Shown here one piece after another: positions 34,832 through 46,208 of a stretch of DNA of 64,000 nt. The notes below the pieces were generated by a model. The model was given only the letters and a program-made list of their open reading frames with translations, did no database searches and had not been told where the DNA came from. This DNA is from Phytoseiulus persimilis (Eukaryota; Arthropoda; Arachnida; Mesostigmata; Phytoseiidae), in contig CM075103.1 in assembly GCA_037576195.1 (NCBI GenBank), positions 34,866,723 to 34,930,722 on the forward strand, written 5' to 3'. Every line of letters begins with the position of its first letter. Positions within the stretch are counted from its first letter, which is position 1. The position numbers and the translations under genes are program-made.

Positions 34832-35595
34832 TAGCGTAGCGAAGGGGGGCGGAAGGGACAGTCCATCCCGGGCATAGAGGCCTCAGGCCCGGGGTCTGGG
34901 GCAGCGCCTCGCCCAGCCCGAGCATCGCGATGTCACTCTGGAATTTTGCGACGGCATTCGCCGAAGCCTAACTCGCGTTTCAAAATTTGCATAGGACCTA
35001 CAGGTGGCAAGATCCCCCTCTAGCGGACTTGGTATCGGATCCTTCTCAGCCGAAGTGACTCGCAGAAGGCATGGATGAGTGTCAAGCCTCATCAGAGAGC
35101 ATATGCGGAAGGTACACACGGCTCATCGAACCCAGCCAGTTGTGCCGAGCCCCAACAAAGGCCCATCGCTGGGGCGTGACCCAATATTCGGAAACACTGT
35201 CGCAGATCATCGGCCCAACATCTTTTCGACTGCCCATGCTATTCGCTCAGACCTTAACGAAATATCACTCTAACGGCTTTGCGCGCGCGGTCCAACAGCC
35301 ATATCGCCATGAGCTCCGAAGTTCTGTCTGAGAACACGTTGTTGATTTGGTCGAAGCGGGAAGTTGTCGAAGTTCAAAGTGAGGAATCCTCATCACGGAA
35401 CATCAGTGACCACTATCGGGAATACAGTCTCCATCGTGAACTTTTCGAGCAATGATGTTCGGTACCGTAGGTTTCTGTCTGTGCGAGGTCGCTCCTCACG
35501 TTTCAGAACTGCACTCACGCGACATGTTCTCATTATACCGCTCGTCTAGCATGTTATCAGTCTTTGCTCCGCACTCCGAAGAAATTTTCGCCAGG
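34832..35595 (+). repeat. Interspersed repeat, copy B (about 760 bp)
   Basis: It starts CACTAGCGTAGCGAAGGGGG and aligns with copy A to about AAATTTTCGCCA. Relative to A it carries a GC-rich addition near 34880-34970 and about 65 extra bases around 35219-35285. The copies are 4.6 kb apart in the same orientation, so an old LTR pair is conceivable, but no primer-binding site, polypurine tract, TG...CA ends or retroviral frames between them were seen. Confidence 0.7.
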
Positions 35596-38222
35596 AGAGG
35601 CATCAAATCGACTGTCAGCCCCCCTCGAATGCACCTTTTTTGATTTCACAAGGTAGCCGCCTCGCGCCGCTCTTCCATACATTATTTGTCCGGGACCACG
35701 GTTAGTAAATCCCTCCGCTAGTCGAGCATTCAATGCATGATGACGATCTAAAGGTCCTCCAGCTGGTGAACTCCGCTCGTGGCAATTTGCGCTTGACGGA
35801 GTCTTCAAGTGGTTTACTGATTACGACGTGCTGCTCCCTTCCGGCGGATGCCTCCTTCTCGATCGCTTCCAATTATTGCTTCTGTGCTTCTCCTCAGTGA
35901 GTTCGCTGGTGGGCATGGAGCGAACAGCTCGAGTAGGTTTCACTCTGGATGTAGAACAGCTTCATATGTCGACCAACACACTGACGAGTTGCATACACAG
36001 GGTTCCCGTTTCGACTGCATCGATTTGTGAGAGTCCCTTGCCTGATCAGGGTTCGAGCACTGCTCTACTATTCAGTGGGGGTTCTTCGGAGAACACAATG
36101 AAATTCTCAGATCTGTCGGGGAAAGTTCCCTGGGGCGACTCTACGATGTTCTGCATTCGGGCGCGTGTGAATCTCATGGGCAACTTTATCAACGTCAGGG
36201 TCAATCGTCAACGACCCGGCCTCAGCGCTCAAATGTACCGCGGCAAACGGAGTTCCCGAGAGCCAGTTTGCCTGGCGTGTTGGCATGTACTGTGGGCAAC
36301 TTGAGGTCTCCCTTGGAGATTTTTCCGAGTCTCTCAGAATATAGTTAGAGACCGATTGGTGCATTTGATTTTCCGCCCTCTCCGCGGACCACCATCTGTT
36401 TTGCGCTTCAATCATTGACCGAGAGGCAAGGTTCAATTCATTCCGTTTCTGCCTCAGATCGGCGAACGATCCGGAAAAGAGGCGGTCCCTTGGACCCGCC
36501 CAAGCTAGTCCAGCTTCAATACCCCGGTTTTGAATATAGTGATGAATCATCATTGATGATGCTTCGCCTCTTTCGGACTCCCGGTATGAGTTTTGCTGCA
36601 TGCGAATGGATTTCTTCCTGAGAATCGAAACTTTTCAAGAATCAGTTACGACATCCATGTGAAGAACGAGAAAATCAGACCTTGCCATCCTATCCATCGT
36701 AAAATCCGCTACGAATGAGTCAGGCCCCGAGTATTCCACGGAAGAGTTCGCGGCGCTCACGACAAAGGGAATTCTGAGACAAGATTATCGAGTAGCTCAT
36801 GAACTGATTGAAACACATCCCTCTGAGAGTCTTGTAGGAAACTCAATTCCAGGACTTCGTCACTTTTCCCGATATTTCAAGTCATTCAAGGAGCAGTCAA
36901 GGCGCCTGAAACGCATTTCCCTCCCTGTACCTCACAAGAAAGGGGAGGAGGCATCATGGAGGCTCGCATCGCCGCTGGCAGAGGTCCTCGTCAAGGCCCG
37001 ATTCGCGCTGCCTTGAACCTCCCGATTCTCTGGAGGACTCATCGTGGACTCAGTCGTTCTCTGACTCCGAATCAGTGTGGAGGTGAGTTTGAGGCGTTGC
37101 TGAGACCTAGCCTCAGGCTTCCGCAGCGTGGAGACCACTTTCTTGATGGGCTTGCTCTGAGTCGCGAAAATCGTTTACTGTAATCTCGGTTTCTTCCTGA
37201 CATGAGCTTTCTGAATTCAATCACGAATTCCGCGCTCCATTCGAGTGAGATTATCGTAGTATCGTTGGCTGGCTCCAGTGGCACGGTTGTGGTGTCGGAC
37301 GGAGAAGCAGTCTTCCATGGATAATATTCATCAGCGGCGGAGCAGTCCATGCGTTGGTGAAATCCGAGCCGAGTTCCATATGCATCGGGGGTCGGTCGGG
37401 ACTGCATCTTGCTGTCTCCGCTCGGCAATAGAGCTCTCGCGTTTGCACAAGCGAAGCATTGAATAGACCTTGGGAGACCCGACGCCTCCGCTGCTGCCGG
37501 GAAATCCGAAACTCCACTGTGCTCAGCATCCGTGCTCTGAGGACGCGGTCACGAGGTGCAACAATATTCCGGCTCGAATCCTCTGCAGTGGCGGAAACTC
37601 AACCTTGGGGGGGAGTGATATCGGCGAACACTCGACGCTCGTCCAACTGTCGCCCACTTCGTCTCTCGCGTGAAGAACGTCAGCCGCAACCATTACTTCA
37701 ATTGTATCATTGGGCTTCTGCTAATGAAAACAAACGCTCTTCGATTTCTTCCTCGTTTTCTTCTCTTCCACTCGGGAGAGTCCGCCCCCGTGATGGTAGA
37801 ACAGAAGTGGAAGGAATTTCCTCGACTCGTCGCTGAGTCAGCGCACTGGTGGAGACACAAGTTGGACTACCGAGTCCATTTACAAGTTCTTCTCGATCCA
37901 ACCAAGTGCAATGAGTCGACCTCCGAGTTCCCCGAACTATCAAAGCCCTCCCGAACACTTTTCGAGCGTTTCGAGTCAACGGTCGATCGCCGCAAGCTCA
38001 TTCGAGGGAGCCGTGAATCCACCGATCACGCGAGTCATCTCAATCTGCACACTCGGGGCTCCGCCGAATCGGAGATGCCGAGGCTCGACTCCAGGAACTC
38101 GTCTGGAGAATTAAAACTCGAGGAAGAAACCCACGCGGAACACAGCCGGCTATCGTCTTAAGACCGCTGCGGATTCACATTTACTCGAAGCCCAGAACCC
38201 TCAATGTGTTCTCCTGGGGGAA

Positions 38223-38243
38223 GGGGGGGGGGGGGGGGGGGTT
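38223..38243. repeat. Poly-G run of 21 bases
   Basis: An uninterrupted G tract preceded by CCTGGGGGAA. No terminal inverted repeat was found nearby. Confidence 0.9.
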
Positions 38244-41060
38244 CTGTGTCAGAGTCCTCGATCTCAAAACTCACCCACGGTCGACACTTCGAGCAAGTCG
38301 ATCCACCTGCTTGGATCCGAGGAGGCAACCACCACTCACATTCCCCTTGCGGTGCACTCCCATCGGCAGACAATGGGTCCAGGCGTAGTCGCGGTTCTTT
38401 GAGTTCACCAGAGAACTTACAATGGTCTCCTCCCCCTGAGAAGCTCAGAGCCTCAGCCCCACAGAGTTGTGATCCCGACGTATCTTACTCGATGATGTCT
38501 CCTGCACATCGTTCCGGTCTCAGAATAACGGAACCGACACGTTTATGTCTGACTGGCCCGTCCGGCGCCAGATTTCGAGAGACCTCGTTCAAGTCTCAAG
38601 CTCACAAATCGGGAATCCAGGGTGAGGTTTTACTGGGAAGGCACCACAAAAAAACTGAGAACTCGCAGTGATCGGAGTCGACGTTTCGGTCGACATTGCT
38701 GTCTATCGCTGCCTCCAAGGCGAATGAACAGAGACTTCGTCTCTGTCTCCCGTGGTCCTTTCTTCCCGCCTATCATGAGGCCGCAACTCGGGAGCGGGTG
38801 ACGATAAGTCTGAAAAAAGAGCCTGCCAGCTCTGCCTCAACGTTGATACTCGTTTCGTCGCCAGCGGAGGCGATGGCATTATGCAGCCCAGATTGTCCAC
38901 CCGATGATATTCGTGTCGCATGCTGAAGGACCGCCATCATTCCTGTCATTGTCTGGGAGCAGCGTTTTGAGGACCGAGATTGGAATAACTTCATCCAAAT
39001 CGGCCGTTCTGCGTGGGCCGTTAGACGGCGATCGAGAGCATCCTTTCTCTTCACGATCAGTTCAGACCGGATCCCCTCGGAGTGTGACGCCTCCTGGTGC
39101 TGGTTGACCTCTCCCAGGAGCTCGAGCGGATGAAACCTCCAACGAACAATCATGGGTTCGACGGCATGGGACCAGCCGGAATAGACTTCTGTGCAGCCTG
39201 GATAGATCGCTTCGGTTTGGATCTCCCGGACTGGAGTGAAAGTCAGACCTCTCAGCAGCAGTTCCCAGATGAGAACCGAAGACACGAGGAGGGAAGCAAG
39301 AGACAGGAAAACAACGCGACATTCCACGTATCAACGTCGGAAGGGCGTCCCTTGGTCAATTCATTCCCATGCCAGGCTGAAACATGGCCCTCTCCGAGAG
39401 AAGACTCGAACACGGCTCCAACAGCGGAGATTTATTCATATATCTGTGGCAGTTCCGCCACCGCAGCGGTTGCCGAGGCGAATGAAACCAGCTGTACCAA
39501 GTCCGGGTATCGGGAATGCAGTTCAAGTGAAGATCTTTGCAACGAGACTCGGAGATCAGTATCTCCGGGTTCTACTCTCCCGCTCTGGTCATGAAGAGCT
39601 CATTTATGACTGAGGCAGCGTTAATTGACTGACTGCGATTGGGGCCTCGTCGAGCTGGTCCCGAAGAGAGCTAATTCGACAGAGAAGAAAACTCCGCCTT
39701 AGACACCGGGGAACCAAGATACCGAAATACGGTCCCATTTCTGTCCCTTTCGTCTCACGAGTCCCACTTGCGGCCAGCGCTGATTCGCGTTCGTGTCGAG
39801 TAACCATGACACACGATCGCTCATATCGTCTAGGCCTTTGGTTCGGTGCCAATTCTGTGTACGGAGGACCAAGGTTCCGATGGTTGCCTCACTCTCATTT
39901 CACGTTCATTTTAGGTGATTTTCTCTCCCGTGGTTCCAGAAGTCACTCGTAAACAAAGTATGCCGACCCTTCGCCCTGAGAGTCGAGAAGCCATTCCGAT
40001 CAAGGGAGATCGTTTACTCTGTTTAAACACGTTGCTGAATGTTGTACATGGATTTCAACGGAGGGAACCGAAGCGTTCGAATCATTTCATTCCAGTGGGA
40101 TCGCGACGTGGGTTTCATGATACTGAATGGGCGCGGAGATCTACCGGCTCGGCCTCTACGTTTCGTTGCCGTCGGTTTGAGAGCGTCGGAAAACACTGAC
40201 GTACGTTCGCCGGCGTTCCACTTCCACCGGACCGGAAGATAGGACGAAGTGAGATATCTACAATGTCGAACTCCTTCCCGCTACTCGATACCTAGTGGGC
40301 GTGCTGGTTTGCTTCAACCCGGTCGTATTTCCATTCTCCACGTGGCCGGCCGTTGCAAAGTCCTACCAGACCCGATCTCCATCCCCTAAGCAATCTCAAA
40401 ACAGATCGGATCTTCGCCCTCCTGCCATCACGAATCATCGCTACCCGAGGAAACACCTTGAGCCTACGTATGCTCCTCGGAAAAACATGGTGAACGGCTC
40501 CATCGAGGAGGTTTCTGGGGGCAACCTGATGAATATGGTCGTCTGCCATCGCCTACTGATGAATAGTCTTGGACGGTTAAATGTGATCGAGGCAGGAATC
40601 AGTAGATCGCACAACGTGGAGATCCATTTTCACACAGCGAAAATTTCAGAGGCGCAGAGTTCACACTGCACCGCCGACCGAATGAATCCCTCCTTCCCAT
40701 CAATCACACCGTGAAATCTTGTCGGTACGAACTTCGGGGATCGGCGAAACCGGTTAGTTTCAACGAAAATGTGTACGACAATCCGTTTTACAACTCGTTT
40801 GGGACCGACGATCAGCTCTGTCAGATCATACATTTTTTCGAATTCAGATCGTTCCGAAGACTATGTTTTCGAATACACTCACGGAAGTCGCCGTGCTTCG
40901 CGGAGACGACACCTCCGTGTGTTTCCTCGCAAGGAATCTCGTGTAAGTTTCCGTATATTCATCTCGATCCGCGTTTTATACGAAGCCGCGCGTCAGTCCT
41001 CGAAGACTTCGAAAGCTTTCCTCAGCGGAAATGGTTCCTCAAACAAACAGCGTTCTTCAG

Positions 41061-41108
41061 GGGCGATCTCGATTTCTTGTAACGAAGAAATCTCCTCTGG
41101 AATCGCCC
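41061..41108. repeat. Two-tier imperfect hairpin
   Basis: Outer arms GGGCGAT (41061-41067) and ATCGCCC (41102-41108) enclose inner arms GATTTCTT (41071-41078) and AAGAAATC (41085-41092), with loop GTAACG. It lies within the chain of minus-strand frames. Confidence 0.5.
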
Positions 41109-44100
41109 TCCTTTTTCGTTCTGACGGAAAGCTCGTTCTGACCGTGAACACTTTCGTTCGCTCGAACGTGAAATCGCTGCGGCGGAACCGCCACTCACAA
41201 CGCAAACTTCGTAGAGCCCAACATTCAGGATTTCACAGACGTCGTCGCATTTGATAACCGGCTGGCGGAGCTCCGCGTTGATAATCCCGCTGGTCGCGTC
41301 ATTTCGCAGAGAGAATGCGAGTCTTCGGGAGAACTTCGCCTCCCGGAGCAATCTTCTCGAACGGTTCCACAGTCTGTCGGGGGAAACAGCGTCGCGAATC
41401 TCCTGACAAGATTCCCGATGGGACCCACCGCAGTCCGATGCTGAGCGGAACACTGGCCTTTCGAACTTCGATCTCGACGACCCGCTCGTTCGCGTCGCCG
41501 TTGACGCCGTCAATCGTTAGCTGTTTGCAAGTGTTTCTGAACTTCCGAGCCATTGAGAGACGGAAGTGAGCCCGAAATTCGAGAACGCGGAATCCGAACT
41601 CTCGAAATAGCTCCTTAAATGATTCCTGACAGGGAACTCCGATTGAAGGATGGGCCTCCGGGAACTGAGGATCCATCGGAATTCGTTTCGATAGGAGCGG
41701 ACGAGTCCCGGTTAGCTTCTCCGATGAGGCTGCATCCTCCTCTGAGCGTCGACTGGCTTTCAAGTCGCCGCAGGAAGGACTCGCGGAGTTGCTTGGCGCG
41801 GTTCCGGCGTCGCACTCAAGAACATTCGCAAACGGTATCGCTAGATTGTTTTTCTCGGGATTTTTATCCTCTAGGAAGAGTCTTCCCACTCAATCGAGCC
41901 CCAGAACGAATATTTTCTTGTTTCAAAATTGCCCTCGACATTCTTCGGGATGGGAGATCGGGCAAGGTTAGTTGCGCAGCGGGATCGGGCAATCTTGCTC
42001 GCTCGTGAAGTACGGCTCGTTGACCAAGACTCTCGATATCGTCCCTCAAGGAAGTTCAGCCCAGTGGAGAGCTGAAGTGCCCGCCAAGAACGGCCGCAGG
42101 CGGCCTACAGTGAGTCTCGGCCGATTACATCCGTAAAGTTCTAGCGAAGAGAACAAGGAGCTCCTGTATCTCCGAAGGCGCAAATGACCAGCTGCGGTTA
42201 CACCTCTTGGGGCGCCGAGAGAGCAACTTAGATCAAGTTCAGGAAACAATCCACTGGGTGGGCTCGTAGTCGGGGCTCTATGGCCGAACTCGGCCTCAGC
42301 GATCCGGAGCGCCTCAAGAATTCGTGAGTACGTTATTTCCAAATGCCGAACGGAAGAGTCTCTTGGTCCCTTTCCAGATAGGAACGAAAGACCGAGTCGC
42401 TCTCCTGGTAGAATCCTCATCCTCGAGCGTTCGTTTGGATCATTCGCCACGAATTGGGAACTTCTTGAGTGTTCATGGTTTCGAGGACTCCATCACGCTG
42501 AGTTTTGATTGGGAGAGTGGATCTTCCGCTCGCTCTCGTTCACGAGCCCGTTGAAACAAGAGACGCAGGGACGAGAGACTCGATCGATAGACCGGCGCCA
42601 TCGATAACCCTCTGCAGCAAATGAATTCGATGCAACGAGCGTGCATCCTCGGATAGCTCCTCCTCCTCCTCCTGGAATCCGGAGATAGTTTCCGAGGGAC
42701 TCCTCCCAGTGATGTCTCCTGTTTGAAGCACCTGTCGGTTTTGGGAACGGTATCAAATGCCTCCAGAACCTGCCACTCTGGACACCGTATCATCGAAACG
42801 AAGCCGGCCATTCCAGCGACGCGAGAGCCCCCTGAATCCGGTTCAACATCGTTCGGCGCCAGAAAAGTTTTATTTCCGGTACAACTCACTCTCTGTGTTG
42901 CGACGACGGTGCCCAATCCGTTCAGCGGGGCCTTCCGAATGAGGCTGCATTACCCATAAGCATGATATTCAATTCAAATGAGCACAATCGAAGCAATCTT
43001 GAATCCTTGAGCGGCCCGACGATGCAGATGCAGCAAATAAACCCTTTCGCAGCTTCTGCGGCTTATCGCTCCTCTCGGATTCTGCAAGCTGAGTCTCCCC
43101 GCGAAATCGCTCTCAGTGATCGGCGACGTTGCCCCGGGCACGAATTCTTCGACGTGCACGACGGAGATGCATCCCCGAGTCTTACATCGCAGAATCAATT
43201 AGGTACACCCTGCCGCCTCGATATTGCGGGATTATATCCAAATATCGTCGAACTAAACATGCGGAGACATCCTTGCGATGGAATGCGCAACGGAGGAAGG
43301 GCTCCAAGGGTCATTTTCGATGCAAGGCCCTAACCGAAAACAGACTGGGCTCGAGGAGTCGCTCACTGCCTCTGAAAAACCCAAATACATGAAGGATATT
43401 CTCATTAAGAGGTACTCGGCGACGCGACGTACCTCTGGTACGCTATGGCGAGGTCGTCCGTGACCTAACGGCTCGCATGCGATGAGGTTCCCGCAGCCGT
43501 CCGCCTGATCGAGAACTTGAGCTGGAGATTCGCTCATGTTCCGCGCCGGCTTCCTTCACAAAATTTTCGCACAATCTAAACCAACACGGGAGCGCGAGGC
43601 GCGGGGAAACACGATCGAACGCCGATCCGTGCATTAGCTCAACATGTGCGCACGACCTTGTTGAATGAACTCCCCTATCGTTTTCCATCAGGAAGCCTCT
43701 CCACAAATGAGATGAAGCGTCCCGATCCAAACGAAAATATTCCCACGGAGCGAAGTATCGGGGAGCTGCCCTCATTCTGGACTGTTGAGAACAACACCAG
43801 AGGACAGCGGATCGCTCTGAACACGAGACTCCCAACCGGGAATGTGGGGCAGTCGTTTCTTGGAGTACGCGGGATGAATTCCTCTCTTCTCTGATCAAGA
43901 TCCGCTTCCCTCTTACAGTCGCGAATACTCGGCTTCGAGATTGATCCCAACAGAACAAATTTTCAACGCCGAAATATGTTGAGGATCAAAAAACACAGGT
44001 AGCCAGAGGATCGATCGTGCAGCGCACGCTCCGAATCTCATCGCTTTCATGCGACGGGTGACCTGACATAGGCTCGCCAGTGAAAACTACGCTGCAGCCT

Positions 44101-46018
44101 ATTCGAACGATTCAGACTTCTTGAACTGTTTCAGATGATCTTCTCGAGGGCGCATCTGATTAGCGAACATTCTGATGCCGTTGAGGAGCGTTGCAACTCG
44201 TCTGCATCATGTCATGAATCAGTCCTCTTGAGACGAAACGTTTCGTTCTAGCGTGAACGGATGACTCAAAAAACGCCCCGATGGGCCGCGCAGGACCCTT
44301 CATCTGTACCAACACCATACCACACAGCGATCGGGGAGACGAGCGACAAAGCATTCGAGCTCACCCTGCGAATCGAGATAGAAACGACTTGCCATCTGGA
44401 TGGGCATCTTCACTTTGCCAGCGAATTCCTCCTGATTCTTAACAGGCGACAACCTTGAAGTGGCCCCGAGTACGAGCAATATCTTCCGCTCCCTCATCGA
44501 ACTGGCATGAGTCATCACCCATTTCTGTGTTTGTCTCCACAGGGGGCTTCTGCTTGACCAGAATAGTTGTGTTAGCGTCCTTGCGATCCAGATCTTCCAA
44601 GATCCCTCTGGATGCTGGACTTTGCCTACGTCTTCTCCGATTCATCGGATCGTTTCCGGCAACGGAACGAAACTTCAACTCCAGGTGCACAACACATCAG
44701 TATGTTCACCAAAAAGGTAGACGAGCATTCCATCAGCTCTCGGGCGAGCTGAAGCTCGATGGAGCAGGCCGACCCTCGAGTGATCAGTGGTCGCGAATTG
44801 TAGCTTTCGCCGAGGTCGCACGCGCAACTCAACAGGTCGACAGCTCAGCGAGCCAAGACGTTCTGACAACATGAAACAGATACTGCGCCATTCACGATGG
44901 TCCCGAGGAGGACCTCGCACGGTTCTGAAGTTCCGATCAGGCCCAGAAAATTAGCCACGCGTGGTGTCGCCCACGCGTCCCAGACAAAAGTAAGTCTCGT
45001 CAAGGAGGCAAGGTTGAACAATGGGATGATATAGAATCCGCCCTGGGACGCTCTTTCCCCCTCCCCGAGATAATTCGACGCGTCGTGTTCACGCAGCAGG
45101 AGGATCAGCACGGGCCTGATCGGGGAGGAGTGGGAAGAAGAAAAAACAATTATTGCATCCCAGTTCCGAAACGGTCGGAGAGCACCTGCCTTGACATTGG
45201 TCGACACGTATTGGAGAATAGCGGATCTTATTTCCGAACAGCTCGGCGTTCTCCGGGACGCGTCACTCGACGGCACCCTGTCAAAACCGTATACTGATTC
45301 ATGGAATTCAATCCATGTGTCATCGATCCCCACAGCAGCACGAACGTCTCCCATGACGCTTCCTCGTTCGACTTGGAAGAGCGTGCATCAGAGTGATTAT
45401 CTTCGAAATCCGCTACGCGGAGCTGGAACGGTGGGATTTTCCTCACCAGTCGCAGAGCTTATCTCCTCACTTATTCCTCGGACACTTCTCTCGTTCGTTA
45501 CACCCCCTCATACGAGCCTGATCCTTTTCATACCATGTTAAGCCATCGCTATTCTTCATATTTCAGACGCCTCGGCAGTCTTCGAAACCTACACAACCGC
45601 TCCCAGAAGCCTTAGCAATCAAGCAACACTCGTCGATAATTAAACATCCTGCGTTCTCGGCGCTCCAGAGAGATAGAGACTTCAGTTTTAGAGGGTTCGA
45701 GGATCCCGGGTGGAGGCGATGCAGTTCGCGACTCACATAATTCTTCCATGGAAAACTGACTCAGGGCAGCCGCCTTCCTCGGCCAGGCAACCGTACGATG
45801 CCCATCTGATCGTATCACGTCGAACAGCAGCGGATCGAGTGCTCTTGTTAGAATTTGTCGAAAAGGAATTATCGACTTCTACCGGGGCTTCGCCTCTTGC
45901 TGAGTGGACAGCGTATCATCGGCTCCAAGCACGAATCCGGAAGATCCAATTCAGCGGAACAATTCAAAAAGCACCGAACCAGATGGCAAATCCAGCAACT
46001 TGGACCTTTGCCCATCAG

Positions 46019-46208
46019 GTCTTTTCGGACAGGCGTCCACCTCCAACAACGCATTCGGACAGTCGACTTTTGGTGATGCAGGTCCCAGTGGGACCTCGAT
46101 CGCATTCAAACCGACAACTGAGACCGACAGAAGTTCGTCAGACCGCGACAATCGCGATGGTTTCTCGCTTCGGATAGATCAGTTTCGCACACGCACCTTG
46201 ACCTGAAT
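46019..46208 (+). pseudogene. FG-nucleoporin-like fragment (Nup98-like)
   Basis: After an acceptor-like CTTTGCCCATCAG the frame reads LFGQASTSNNAFGQSTFG, then GPSGTSIAFKPTTETD. Several FG/GLFG-type repeats run straight into a GT[ST]IxFxP...TD motif, the arrangement found in Nup98, where FG repeats precede the GLEBS segment that binds the mRNA-export factor Rae1. The GLEBS core (helix rich in E, with EELR) is not found downstream, and the frame degrades into an Arg/Asp-rich tail ending at 46208. Nup98 acts at the nuclear pore. This could be a real exon whose partners are out of reach, a decayed copy, a transposon-captured piece, or chance in a Ser/Gly-rich frame. Confidence 0.35.

Larger units (their letters stand above)
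35596..46018. other. Long stretch without a supportable gene
   Basis: Frames of 100-196 codons are common on both strands, often overlapping, and none shows a domain I recognise. The longest is minus 41299-41889 (196 codons); two further minus frames down to 40993 could continue it only through frameshifts. A poly-G run (38223-38243) and a two-arm hairpin (41061-41108) are listed separately. A 60-codon frame at 35848-36030 starts with a signal-like SLPIIASVLLLSEFAGG but lacks other support. Confidence 0.35.

Noticed and set aside
30500-35400. Minus-strand peptide shared by repeat copies A and B as a conserved gene
   Set aside because: Substitutions between the copies show no bias to third codon positions, so the shared frame is explained by DNA similarity of a repeat.
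30268-35595. Firm call of an LTR retrotransposon
   Set aside because: No TG...CA ends, primer-binding site, polypurine tract or internal polymerase was seen; kept only as a possibility.
41150-41200. A GTGAGT...CAG pair on the minus strand as an intron joining two frames
   Set aside because: The implied intron is only about 22 bases, too short for normal splicing; a frameshift is simpler.
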